Below, one piece after another: positions 23,543 through 34,087 of a DNA stretch of 64,000 nt (positions are counted from its first letter, which is position 1; every line of letters begins with the position of its first letter). The notes under the pieces were generated by a model. That model saw only the letters and a program-made list of their open reading frames with translations. It ran no database searches and was not told the origin of the DNA. Source of the DNA: Aplidium turbinatum (Eukaryota > Chordata > Ascidiacea > Aplousobranchia > Polyclinidae); contig OU964924.1 of the NCBI GenBank assembly GCA_918807975.1, positions 18,645,695-18,709,694 of the forward strand. The letters are read 5' to 3'. The translations under genes were made by a program, and so were the position numbers.

Positions 23543-23879
23543 TGTAGCATCCCGCTCGGTGGATGGCTGGTTTTTATCGCTAACCTACCAGTCTAGCCTG
23601 ACTCTCACCACAAGTAAAAACTACAGTCAGCATGAAAATTGTAATTTGACCAGAAAGTAATTAACAAGTGATAAACAGCATAATTTTAACAGTAACTAAC
23701 CAATAGGAAGCAATTTAAACTAAAGTTTTCTTACCGTCCACCTTGCGACCGAACACCACATGAAAAGAAAACACAAGAAATCAGCAACTTCGTTGTGCTA
23801 CATTGTCACACAGGTTCAAGTAAGAATAAATTGTAAACAAAAAGGGGCAAACATGAAATGATAGGAATCGTCCTCAACA
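23543..23879 (-). repeat. 5' LTR of the BEL/Pao element
   Basis: 337 bp, apparently identical to 16798-17134. The next plus-strand bases are the duplicated target ATAAG. Confidence 0.95.
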
Positions 23880-23970
23880 ATAAGCTCCGGTTTAAGTGAC
23901 GTAAAAATGGCGAAAAGAAGTTGATAGAAAGCAAATTAAGTGATGGTTTTTTTGTCAGCTGGTTGGCTTA

Positions 23971-24026
23971 GGGGTTTTGTCAGCTGGTTGGCTTTCATTG
24001 ACGCGGGTTCGATTCCCACCACTGCT
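23971..24026 (+). other. tRNA-like fragment
   Basis: GTCAGCTGGTTGGC is followed after 15 bases by GGGTTCGATTCCCACC, a good B box. The first part occurs twice in a row (23954 and 23979). The spacing is too short for a functional tRNA; a SINE head or pseudogene is likely. Confidence 0.35.
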
Positions 24027-24174
24027 ATTGCTCTTTTTCTTCTCTAATTCCAAATAAAGTTCAAAACAAGCGTTAACTCTCCGAATGAGTGCTAGAAGGG
24101 TCACAATTGGACAGTAGCCTCTTATAACAATATGTGTTATACAAATGTGTTAAATAAATACAAATGTGTTAAAT

Positions 24175-24500
24175 TGTTGATTTCAGATACGGTACGCGGA
24201 AATTAGGTAGAATGTGGGTGTAAAAACACGTAAAATCCACCACCAAATATACGTGTAATACACGTGAAATAGTGTCGACACTTATACGTGAAAATTAACG
24301 TATAATACACGACCCAAGGAACTTAGAATCTACGTGTCAGATACGAGGAAATTAGGTGTAATGCGGGCGTAAAACACGTAAAATCCACCACCAAGTATAC
24401 GTGAAATAGTGTCTACACATATGCGTGTATTATACGTGAAAATTAACGTATAATACACGACCCAAGGTACGTAGAATCTACGTGTAATACACGTGAAATT
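24175..24500. repeat. CACGTG repeats, right half
   Basis: Two ~148-bp units sharing ACACGTAAAATCCACCACCA and AAATTAACGTATAATACACG. Confidence 0.7.
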
Positions 24501-24615
24501 TCTAGCTGGGTACTAGTCTTCATCGCATATTTTACTGACCTAGTTTTGTTTAAATTCAATGGTTTTGATCTTATTAGCCACCGCTCACGTCAGGAGTTAT
24601 AGTTTTCCCTTCGCT

Positions 24616-24790
24616 CTACTGGACATGCTTTTTCACCCAGTTAAGCAATTGCTGGCGAACATCAGCCCTTTTTTGCATTGATTCAACGTCTGCAGGCGTT
24701 GGATCAGTGTGCAAAAGGTTGATTTGCTGATTGGGTTTCTGTATGCAACACGAGTTCAAAATTTGCGTCCGCACTATTTTAGCCGACGCA
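24616..24790 (-). CDS. Possible terminal exon, unknown protein
   Basis: The minus strand is open from about 24790 to TAG at 24616-24618 and reads IVRTQILNSCCIQKPNQQIN, then TPADVESMQKRADVRQQLLN and WVKKHVQ. The composition looks like real protein and ends in a stop, but no acceptor, upstream exon or family is recognised. It abuts the DDE_Tnp_4 transposon at 24829. Confidence 0.25.
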
Positions 24791-25159
24791 CTTCATATTT
24801 TGTCAGATTACTTCAGCATGTACCTCGACAATAGACCTTTTGCACATTCAAAATCACCAGAGCGTGACGTTTGAGTTACGCGGAGTCTGAGGGTGAAGAA
24901 GCGCTTGTTTACTACGGTTTAGGAAGGCGTTTCTTGTTATTGCAAGCAAGCATGAAGTCGCTGGCAGGTGAAAGTAAATTTTTTGTGTTTATGAATTGTC
25001 GTATGTTATCGGTACACTTCAGTTCTTGTTTGTTTTAATCATAGTGTTGGCTAACAGACTAGGAAAGGCAATTTAGGACGGCCATTGTGGAGCGTGTTCG
25101 TTTTGACCGGGAATTATGGATCACGTTAATGGTACCTACCTTGTCTTGCAACAGTTTAT

Positions 25160-25700
25160 TTTGATTCTGCATAACAGATGTAACAAACCAACCACACTTC
25201 ATTGATGATACCAAGCATGGTCACTGGTATTTTCCTGTCGAAGATGTGACATTGACGATTTTTTTTTATGGCCCTCTCTACATGAATGCGATGGCGTGCA
25301 ATACTTCGTGTATTCAACACTTCGTCTTCGCTCATTTGAGCCCTTCTACCTAGGAACGGTGGGATATTCAAATGTAGACCAATATCATGTAGGCTAAGTC
25401 TTTTTCTATAAGAAACCCTTTATCGGCCATAACAGCATCATTGAAGTGCAGTTCATTAGCAGCTATTATCTGCTTCAAAAAGTGAAAAAATCCACTTTTC
25501 TGACATATTTCTTTGTCACTCACATTACCAGTGTAGGCTACAACTGAGATACAAACATAATACGCCCATTTCTTGGATCAACTCCCACTAATGCCTTTGC
25601 AGTGTTCGTACTTTTATAGTTCGAGTACGTTTGCGACTGACGGTGAAGTGAGGATGGTGTTTCGAGACGTAGCCTACTTCAGTGCAGTCGATGATGATCA
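25160..25700 (-). pseudogene. DDE_Tnp_4 transposase, C-terminal part
   Basis: Minus-strand blocks in order: IIIDCTEV (first catalytic Asp), SQTYSNYKSTNTAKALVG, VGVDPRNGRIMFVSQL, NVSDKEICQKSGF, DAVMADKGF (second Asp) and NIPPFLGRRAQMSEDEVL followed by RIHVERAI with the catalytic Glu. These are the landmarks of DDE_Tnp_4 proteins associated with THAP/HTH-type ISL2EU and Harbinger-like transposons. The blocks lie in different frames with stops, so the gene is dead. No start or N-terminal domain is attached here; a likely N-terminal piece is at 27040-27260. Confidence 0.75.
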
Positions 25701-27039
25701 TGGTGCTTCATAGCATCTTTTCACATATAAACTAGGTGGGCAATTAACCACTTAGTCCCTTTTCTTGCCACTCTAGTCCTTTCTTTGCCCCTCTAGTTTG
25801 AAACTAGGTGGGCAATTTTTAAGACTTAATTTTTGTTTAAGTTAGATCCAAGTTAAAGAATGAACAGCTAATCAGTGGTTCTCAACCTTTTTTTGGCTGT
25901 TACCCTAATCTCCACCTTGAAGTGAGCCAATTACCCCACGATCAATTTTCAAAAACAAAAGTGTTTATTGCTATGTATTTCAAAGGGTTAACTATGACAA
26001 TCAAAATGCAGTTCTTCAAGTCTTGAAAGCAATGTATAATGACAATGACAAACAATCCAGACTCAAGAAACAGCTAAGGGTTTATCTTGTCAACGGAAAA
26101 GCTTGAAACCGGTATTTTAATTGAGTAATGGTCGTGCATAATGGAACGGTTTCGTAAAACTAGCCAACGCTGCAGGATAGCAAAATTACTTTGAATAAAG
26201 CAACAAAATTGGTCTACATGACTTTGCTCAAATATTAAGATCCCAATTTAAGAATACGAAGAAAAGGGTAGACTAGGTGACCGTCATCATTATATTGAAG
26301 AAATTTCAAGAAAGAAGAGAAGAAAAGTATGCTTGGATAGTGAAGGTGGATCTGAAGACACATCACTTGATCCATCGAGCAGATTCAAAGTAGACTCATA
26401 TTTGCCAACATTGACCAAATTATTTTGTGTATGAAATCCCAATTGCAGCATACGATCGTCTTCAAATAAGCTTTCGTTTCTGGCGGAATTAAACACCATG
26501 TCTAGACAATGTATTAAGTTAGTATTAGAAAGGCAAATAAACAAACATCTCTCTCTCTCTATAACTGTAAAATTGAAGAGAGTGCTAAAACATTGCTTCT
26601 CTATTATCCAGACGATCTAGATTCTAGAAGAATCACTGCCTGAAAAGATGATTTATTTTTCTGCACCCATTTTTATTGCTTCAAAGAGTAAAGAATCAAC
26701 TGCATTCATCCATGGGCCAGAAAAGGCTGCATTCCTTAGCCATAGCCTACTCTTCATTGAAAACAAAATTTTGGAAAAATATACACCGATAATGTTATTA
26801 ACAGTTTTGCTTTGTCTAAATCCAAAAAATATGTCATTTGAATGTGTTATTGTAAAAATGTTAAATACTGTACTTCGGGTATAATTTTTGTTATTTCATT
26901 TTAATTCTGATTGGTACAATGAGGGGAATGAAATATAGGCCTCAGATTACCATATAGCCCCAGGTCCACCAAAACCTTAATCCGGCCCTGTGTACAGTAC
27001 AGATGCAGAACTAATATCAAACCTTGTGCGTCTGTATAA

Positions 27040-27260
27040 AACAAACCCAGGCGAAGCTTCATCAACACCAACAAAAATTCATCTTCCACCGCTAATCTAT
27101 GTTGATGCAGTGCTCCTGTAGCATTTTGAGGTATTTCGAAAGTAGCATCGTCATCAAGTTCTGCATCAATATTTTGATTTGCATACTTAGCCTTTGAAGC
27201 TGTATAATTCAGGAAATTCTTCCTATCTTTGCTCGGCAAGATCGCTTCCAATACAGCAAA
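27040..27260 (-). pseudogene. Probable N-terminal piece of the DDE_Tnp_4 transposase
   Basis: The minus frame reads FLNYTASKAKYANQNIDAEL, then HRLAVEDEFLLVLMKLRLGL. The last motif (SxEDEFLLxLMRLRL) is the helix-turn-helix lead-in usual before the DDE_Tnp_4 domain. It lies inside the same TIRs as the C-terminal part, separated by ~1.3 kb that includes a hAT-type terminus. Confidence 0.55.
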
Positions 27261-27534
27261 GAACTGGTCGAAGGTTTACACTTCTGTAGCCTAAGTCTAC
27301 AACTTAAAAGACTTTTATTTTCTGGCAAATTATACCGAAACACTGATACACGCCTGCAAAGACCACAAAACAACAGCTCAAGCAAACGTAAAACAATTTA
27401 TTCGCTTGCAAACTACGCCACTAACCCTAGCGCACAGCATTGTAAACAGCGACAAGTCGTTCACGACTCCAACGTCACGCTCTGTTGGTTTGTTATGCAA
27501 AAGGTCTATTGCCGACACCAAATTCGAAGGTTGA

Positions 27535-28000
27535 ATAGCATCATGGACAGAAAGCCAAACGCTGCCGTGCAAGATCAGGCTCAAACGGGATTGCCATATT
27601 GGCGTTTTTTGAATTGTTTTAACATTTGAAATAGAAGTGTAAAAAACTTTGTTTTATCAATTCGCAGTGATTATAAAACATCAGGTTTGAAAAGCCCGCA
27701 TCCTGATAATGCTTTTCATTATACTATTGCATTTTGAGCTAGTTGATTTTGTCAACAGCATGATTTCTATCATTTTTCAATTTTTACTACCGAAGTTTTT
27801 TAAACTTCTATCATTTTGAATGCTAAAAAAATTCCAAAAACGCCAAAAATATGTCAAAAGGCCAAACTCAAAATAAAAAAAAACAAATGCATTAAAAAAA
27901 CGCCAAATTTCTCAAACTTGGCATTAAAAACTCCAATATGACAATCTTGTTGAGCCTCATCTTGCACGGCAGCGTTTAGCTTCCTGTCCGTGATGTTATA
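27535..28000. repeat. Fold-back element with ~75-bp inverted arms
   Basis: 27537-27607 and 27928-28000 are inverted copies (GGACAGAAAGCCAAACGCTG against its inverse, CCGTGCAAGAT, CAGGCTCAA, CCATATTGGCG). The ~320-bp centre is A/T-rich and non-coding. The ends are near TA; no clear duplication is visible. Confidence 0.75.
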
Positions 28001-28059
28001 ATAGCGACGTCCAGGTTTTTTTTAAGGTTTGGTTTGGGTGACCTTTAAGTAGTTTTAAG

Positions 28060-30159
28060 CATGGGCTCCGTTAGAGGGGGAGCCGCGGGGGTGATTACCC
28101 CCCACCAATTGGAGTGGGGGGGTAACTAATGCAAAATTACCCCCCCCACTAATGTAGAGATCAAAATTTAATTTTTATGTTTTTCTACTTTTGTGTTTTA
28201 TTTTCATTTTTTTATTTTGTTGCATAACTTTTTAGTTATTTACTTGTTTGCTTGGAAACTCCGACTCGCAAGACAACGCAAATATGCAATAGAGACCTGC
28301 ATAATGCTATGAGAATTGTTCAGGAGCTAAGTAGTTTGCAAAATCAGTCTGGCAAGTTCAAAACTGCCCTGCAAGAGGAATCCCACCATGGCTTGCACAC
28401 TTTGTGCCAAACAAGATGGCTGACACATGTACCGGCCATTTCTTCAGTGTTGTCAAACTACGAAGCCTTGCTAAACACACATCAAAATTTTAACAATGCG
28501 AAATCATTAGGCCTTTATTCCCAATTATTGCAAGGCAACACATACTTTGCATTGCAGTTTTTCCAAGTTTTATTCAAACCACTTGAAGAGACAACTGGTC
28601 TGTTGCAGATCAAGTCTTAGCCTATACCATCAGCGACATGATGGAGCTGATTGAAAACTCAAAAGTTAATTTCCTGAGTCTTAGAAATGAAGAACAATTT
28701 ATGCAGTTATACAAGAAATCTCAGTAGCAAGTGGATAGCTTAGGCTTAGCTAAAGTCCAATTTCAAAAAAGAGCTGTGAGCAAAGTGCTTCTCATGACCT
28801 CGCTTCTCATTACAGAAGGAAGTTCTATGCATCTATTGGCAGTATAGTGCAAGGCCTCACCCACCGCTTTAATGGTGAAGAAATCAAAACTCACCAAATG
28901 CTTGAAGTTTTAGTATCTGGCACAGTCAACGACAGTGCTGTTACAGCATTGGAACGATATGGCTTCGACGTGAAAAGTTTGGGCCAAGTTTTAAGCCACT
29001 TCCATCATAAATTTGGGCCGATCAAGTATGGGTGTGATGTTCGAAACAAGTTAATGGGAGTTAGGCCTATTATTGTCAAAGAGTTTTATGCCCGTGTGGA
29101 AAAACTTGTAAAATTGTTATTGGTCAACGGCTCTTCTGCAGAAGCTGAAAGATCGTTTAGCTGGCTACGCCGCTTAAAAACATGGCTCCGAAGCAGAATG
29201 ACTGCTTCAAGACTCAATTTCATTGCCATGTGCCATGCCCATTAAGTGTAGGCTATTAGGATGAACTAAGTGTAGATGAAATCTGCAAAGAATTTTTTTC
29301 AACAATGCACAAAGATTTAAAGTCTTTGGCGACTTCTGACTGTTCTGCTCAGAATAGAAGCAGAGTGCACACAGCGTTTTGTTTGAGTTGAGGTGTTCGT
29401 TTATAATGTTATTTCTTTGTAGTTTTTGTGAGATTTTGCTTTGGCACAAAGTAGGCTTATTACCTGAATGTTATTGCATTTTTTGTTTGGTGTTATTTCT
29501 CATAACGGCGCAGATGGTAGGCCTTCTTCCTGTAGTATCGATCAAGATGTCTTCTTATTTTCAGTTTTTGTAAAAGTTAATGCATTTTAGCTTCTTTTTT
29601 TTCTGTGTTGAAAATAGTCCTAACCCTAGATGCTGAAACGTTTCACTTCACTATGGATGTTATGGCACAGGTTGTCGTGCTGTATTCATGTAATTGTAAA
29701 TTAAGTTTTATAGATTATAGCTTTGATCTTAACGCTTTTGGCCTTTTAAATCTAACCCTTTAGCGTCTGAAGTGCAAAATTTGGAGGACTTGAGCCAAGG
29801 AATAATACAGAGAGGAATTTTGCGTACGTCCCCTCTTCCAGTCAAAATTGTCTCAAAACCTCAAAAATATGTGGCAAATGTTAAAAAGCTTTTGCTCGTG
29901 ATTTCAGATTCGTTAAAAGAATTTTTCGATTTTAGATCGTGCTGAAAGGCAAAAATTTTGCGCTTTCGGCTCGAAACATGCAGCCTAAGGCGCTGTATAA
30001 GAAAACTGAAACTTTCAGTAATTCGAACGGGGTCTGGGGAGCGACCTTTCAGAAGTATATGTGATGCGATAATCCAATGAGCCCCTGTCGATGTCAAAAC
30101 ATCGTTCCCACCCTTGCCTAAATTACCCCCCCACTCTCAGGAAGTGTCCGGAGCCCCTG
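28060..30159 (+). mobile_element. hAT transposon inserted in a MITE
   Basis: GTTTTAAG at 28052-28059 and 30160-30167 is a perfect 8-bp target duplication. Ends CATGGGCTCCG and the inverse of CGGAGCCCCTG agree at 10 of 11 bases, followed by G-rich then AATTACCCCC-type sequence at both ends. The 2.1-kb body has a decayed transposase on the plus strand. Confidence 0.85.
28252..29245 (+). pseudogene. hAT transposase (ZMYM1-like) remnant
   Basis: The first block (28252-28620) has CQTRWLTHVPAISSVLSNYE, part of the RNase H-like region with its conserved RW. The second (28847-29245) has RVEKLVKLLLV and SSAEAERSFSWLRRLKTWLR, the hAT C-terminal dimerisation signature, and ends RLNFIAMCHAH with a stop. 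The two blocks are in different frames, with stops between 28620 and 28846. The N-terminal BED/TTF-type finger and the first catalytic Asp are missing. It is non-functional. Confidence 0.8.
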
Positions 30160-30342
30160 GTTTTAAGAGACCGCAAATGTTTCATTTAGATACCAAAAAA
30201 TAGCCATATTTGCTTAAGACATAGCGAGAATAGAAACAACCATTACTTTTCTACTGTGGTTGCAAGTCCAAATTTTGGGAAACCGCTTGAGAAATTTGGG
30301 GGACCGTTTCGGTCCCCCAAAACACCTTAAAAAAAAACACTG

Positions 30343-30953
30343 GCGACGTCCATGTTCATTCAACGCTTAAACTTAACAGTGATGTACAGAAGAGGTCAGC
30401 GACCACAAGTTTGCGATGCATTTGCTGTCGGGCCACAAAAAAATAAATTATCTCGGAATAGACATTTTGGATTTAATCACATTTAATTTACACGCAATCT
30501 ATCGTTTGTTCAATTTCAGACCATGCTTGTGCTTGGAGTAAAAAAAGATTGTCAAAATTTGATGTAGCTCATTCCTTACAACTCGAGCAAGTTTTCATCG
30601 ACCTGAAAACTCAAAACAAGTTAGGCTACTTTAAAATGTAAAAAAAAATGACCTTATTGACCTAACAAAAACTTAACCAAATAATTTAGTGTGTTTTTGA
30701 GATTTTATGTAAAAACTAATTGATTTGGTTAATTATATCTTAGCCTACCACAATTGCAAAATTGCGATACAACACAGCAGTCTGAGCCACAAAACTGGCG
30801 ACATAAAACAAAACAAATAATCCCTACAAAAAAAACGCACAGCGCAAGCTTGCTACAAAAAGTTGACTTCCTTGAAAAGACAGTAGATTATCTATGTAGT
30901 AATTTATTATCAAATCTAACAAAAAAATCGCTACCCTGCACACCCAGGTCACG
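30343..30953. other. No feature recognised
   Basis: A/T-rich sequence without a convincing open frame. The first bases continue the sequence interrupted by the 28012-30342 MITE. Confidence 0.35.
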
Positions 30954-31570
30954 CAGTGGCGTAGCCAGAAAAAGAATTAGGGGGGCCAAATATTTGATGA
31001 ATTCAAGAGAACGACAAAGTGTTTGATTTGAGACATTGCCACCTGATGTGCAGTGGCGTATTCCGGTGGGTTGAGCAAGGGAAGCAATAAAAGTGGTGGG
31101 GGCTTAGAGCGTGCCGAAGGCACGCGTATTCTAGGGGGGTCCGGGGCCAATGGATTATAGCGTTTTCTGGAAACACTTTTAGGATAATATTTGTATGAAA
31201 TGTATTAGCAGATAAACAGCTATTAACTTATTAAAGGTATCTCTTGCACACAAACGGGCAAAAACTGCGGCTAAAATTAGAGAACACCAAAAACTCAGCT
31301 ACACAAAAACCCAACAGGGCAAGCGATTCTAAAATTGCTTCCACAGATTAGTTAAAAAAAGCGTAAATCGCGCAATCTTTGCGCGATTTGCAAAATTTAT
31401 TGGTGTCTTTCTGTGTGTCTAAAACAAGTCCTGGGGGTGTTAATAGCCAGACGTCTTGGAAAACGATATAAATTTTATTATATTTTCAACAAAGGGCTCA
31501 ACTTTTGAATCCAAACTTTGAAAATTTGGGGGGTGCATGGCCCCTTTCGCCCCCCTTGGCTACACCAATG
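30954..31570. mobile_element. Probable hAT-type non-autonomous element
   Basis: Ends are CAGTGGCGTAGCCA and the inverse of TTGGCTACACCAATG; flanking CCAGGTCAC and CCAGGTGTG match partly, a decayed duplication. A second CAGTGGCGTA start at 31053 suggests a nested or duplicated copy. Non-coding. Its interior at 31345-31392 resembles bases 1-45. Confidence 0.5.
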
Positions 31571-31689
31571 CCCAGGTGTGTCCTAAAATCTAAATTTATG
31601 AATAATTATATATTGCATTTAATAGTACTACATCGGGTTCTACTGGTGCAAATTAAGCTAAACTCTCACCAGATGTATACAGTGACAAT

Positions 31690-32465
31690 CTGCTTTTATT
31701 TCGACGTTTCGTCAATCAGACACGATTGACTTCTTCAGGGGGCTAGACCAGGTAGTGACTACCTGTCTAGCCTAGCATGGCAAAACACAGGACCATGTTG
31801 CTGAAATCAACTAAACATGCAAAATAAAAATTCAACTTCTAGACAAAAAATTATCGCGCGCAAAGTTTGAAATAACTTAGAAGAAGGGACTTAATTGTTA
31901 ACCATCAACAAGAAACTTAAATAACAACAGGAGAGTGAACGGCATGAGTCATCATGATGTATCGAGTTTTGTACGCACTACTGCACAGTTTTACAATCGG
32001 CATGAAACCAATTTAAACAACGTAAAATAAGATCTTACAATAGTTTTTTGTAGATCGCAGGAAAAGAGATGCCATAATTGCGATTCATCACATGAGGCTT
32101 TTGATTGATGAACCAACTTTCAGAAAACATTCGCTTTTTATAATCACTTTCAACTTTTAGAATTGCTCGAAGTTATTTTATGATCTGAAGTCATTGCATG
32201 CATGCAAGGAGCAGAATGTTCCGGGCATTGATATTTGAAGCTCTTTTGTGTTCATTAATGCGAGATTTAAGATTTCGTTTGGTTTGGCCAACATAAATTA
32301 AATTGCAATCATCACAAGAAACTTGGTACACCAAACTTGAGATTTCGCTTTGTCTTTTAAAGACGGCAAAAATTTACTTATTGTCAAGAAAGGTTTCAAA
32401 GCGACTTTTACACTAATTTTGTATAAGATACGCCGATTTTTTTCAGAAACTCCCTTAACATAAGG
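31690..32465 (-). pseudogene. Penelope-like element, 3' part with GIY-YIG endonuclease
   Basis: The minus strand from 32335 reads VYQVSCDDCNLIYVGQTKR then a KSRINEHKRA block, the GIY-YIG endonuclease of Penelope-like elements, which nicks the target to prime reverse transcription. The sequence is the inverse of 38048-38918 with few differences. It is broken by a hAT insertion at 32466; the RT part of a minus-strand copy is at 35658-36582. A hammerhead-like core lies near its end (31701-31740). Confidence 0.8.
31701..31740 (-). ncRNA. Hammerhead ribozyme-like core
   Basis: On the minus strand CTGAAGA fits the CUGANGA box, followed by a 7-bp stem GTCAATC/GATTGAC with a 6-base loop, then GAAAC. 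Penelope-like elements are known to carry hammerhead motifs in their terminal repeats. One unpaired A before the stem departs from the standard core, and stems I and III were not established. Confidence 0.4.
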
Positions 32466-32829
32466 CAGTGCTTCTCAACCCCTGGGTCCCGACCCAAAAC
32501 TGGTTCGCCGTTTCATTTGGCTGGGTCGCTGTAAGATGTGATACTAAAAGATAATGTCTCTTGAGCAAAGTGAAAACTGCCTACCACTAATTTAGTTTTC
32601 GTAATTTCTGCTATTCTACGCTGCGGGTTTCACTCGATGATTTTGCCACACGCATTTTGCGGTGAAGTGTACACAACAGTAGCCTACACACTAGACTAGG
32701 GAATTGTAACAATTAGTTGCTTCAAAAACCACACCAAACAAATACAATTAATTGCTAAAATTGGACAATTAATTGTTTTAAACCTTATCAAATAAAAAAG
32801 TAACGCATTTCCCACATCCTCTTCAAAGA

Positions 32830-33396
32830 AGGAAAAAGGTGCGCAAGGAGGTGAAGGAATTTTTAATAAACAAGAAGTATAGCTTGGCAAAAAAGTTTGC
32901 TGATCAAAAGTGGCTTTTGTTTGTGGTGTATCTTTCTGATATATTTTCGCAGCTGATTATCTTGAATAAATCTTTGCAAGGACCAAACATAATGTTGGTC
33001 GATGTATTTGAAAAACTGATTGCTTTTACAGAAAAGCTGAATTTGTGGAAGAAGTTCGTGTCCCAGAAAACACCATCATTTAGGCTGCTGTTTTGAAACA
33101 GTTACTGCAAGATACGGAGTTTGGCTTTGACGATGTTCAGCTTGTCATAGAAAGGCATTTGGGTTCATTGATGCGATAATTTGATTTGATTATCCCTAAA
33201 AATGCAAAGGATTTGGAATGGGTGCGCAATCCATTTGCTATTGATGTAGATACCCTATAGGAAAACTACCTATGCATTTTTGAGTTTCAAGAGGAGTTTA
33301 TTGACATTCAGTGCGACAGTGTATTGATGAACTCTTTTAAGAAAGAAACCATTGGTCAATTTTGGACAAAGTCACAAATAAAAAAACTGTTGTTGG
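32830..33396 (+). pseudogene. hAT transposase, middle part
   Basis: The open frame from 32839 reads EVKEFLINKKYSLAKKFADQ, LLFVVYLSDIFSQLIILNKS and LNLWKKFV, matching ZBED5/SCAND3/FAM200-type hAT proteins (LAxLAYLxDIFxxLNxLNxxLQG). After ~33095 the frame changes and continues LEWVRNPFAIDVDTL, then FIDIQCDSVLMNSFKKET and IGQFWTK. The dimerisation block continues beyond the inserted element as ALQPFVATCLCERGGF (35012-35060). At least one frameshift and one stop are present. Confidence 0.75.
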
Positions 33397-33676
33397 CACG
33401 CACGCAGTGGTGCCGAAGTTAGTGGAAGATTGGGGGGATAAATCAAAATTTTATCAAATTTTAGACGATTTTGAACATTGGGGGGATACATACTTTTATA
33501 CACAATTTTAGTGGTTCTGGTATTAAATTTATTAAACATTCACCGGACCTCGGTAAATTAGCTGCTAACAGCATAATAGGCTAATAATATACAGACAAGA
33601 AATTGTGGAGATAAAAGCGCTACCAGTGCTCTTGTGAATGACTGCTGCAAGATTAAGAAACAAGCAAAGAAAAATT

Positions 33677-33724
33677 GGTACCTCCAGCGGGATTCGAACC
33701 TATGAACTTCCAATGAATACTTAG
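33677..33724 (-). other. tRNA-like 3' half
   Basis: On the minus strand GGTTCGAATCCCGCTGGAGG is a perfect B box with a plausible acceptor side. The 5' half does not fold as a tRNA, so it is a tRNA-derived scrap. Confidence 0.4.
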
Positions 33725-34087
33725 TTTTTCCAAAAAAAAACAGAAGTTATACTTTTCTTCTTGCGCTCTCCTTCACTAGAATCACTACACTTAGTGCGCT
33801 ATAGGACAAAGTCACTAGTAGTCAGGAGATTGAAAACAATCGAAGCTACAGAAGAACATCTGCAAATTTATGACAAAATACTAACTTTCAAGCACATCAC
33901 AAGAACTTGTTACAACCGAATTGCGTCTTACGATTGTGCGCATTGAAAATACATTAGCACTGTCATTTATGCTGATGTCATTAAAAATATTTTGGTGAAT
34001 GTTGCAAATGTGCTAGCATTTAACCTTTCATGTCCCAAAGTATTTCTCAGCCAGGTTTTCAATCTACGAAGATTGGAAAATGACCTC

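Larger units (their letters stand above)
16798..23879 (-). mobile_element. BEL/Pao LTR retrotransposon, young fossil
   Basis: A 7.08-kb element on the minus strand with 337-bp LTRs at 23543-23879 (5') and 16798-17134 (3') that look identical by eye, so insertion was recent. The target duplication ATAAG stands at 16793-16797 and 23880-23884. LTRs run TG...CA on the element's strand. A TGG begins one base after the 5' LTR as a likely primer site, and a purine run GTGGGGAGAA precedes the 3' LTR. Parts in order: gag, protease, reverse transcriptase, RNase H, integrase. It looks nearly whole, with about one break in the coding region. Confidence 0.95.
15936..24508. mobile_element. TIR element with CACGTG repeats, split by a BEL/Pao insertion
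   Basis: Ends are CCCAGCTAGAAA and its exact inverse TTTCTAGCTGGG, flanked by TA on both sides (part of GTAC), as in Tc1/mariner-like elements. Both halves carry repeated CACGTG/TATTACACGT sequence: 16165-16500 on the left (period ~211) and 24175-24500 on the right (period ~148). The BEL/Pao element at 16798-23879 with its 5-bp duplication is inserted within it, so the original was ~1.5 kb and non-coding. Confidence 0.6.
24829..27511 (-). mobile_element. Decayed DDE_Tnp_4 (ISL2EU/Harbinger-like) transposon
   Basis: Ends CAATAGACCTTTTGCA and the inverse of TGCAAAAGGTCTATTG are perfect over 16 bases, and the similarity goes on (GAGCGTGACGTT...GAGTC on both) for ~55 bp. No clear target duplication is seen. 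Transposase pieces lie on the minus strand at 27260-27040 and 25700-25160. Between them lies foreign sequence including hAT-type termini (25873, CAGTGGTTCTCAACC; 26992, inverse of CAGGGCCGGATTAA). Confidence 0.65.
28012..30342. mobile_element. Outer hAT-type MITE, split by an inner hAT
   Basis: The direct repeat GCGACGTC is at 28004-28011 and 30343-30350, a perfect 8-bp duplication. Termini are CAGGTTTTTTTTAAGG and CCTTAAAAAAAAACACTG. Without the inner element the MITE is ~225 bp. It contains a perfect hairpin TTGGGGGACCG-TTT-CGGTCCCCCAA at 30296-30320. Confidence 0.8.
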
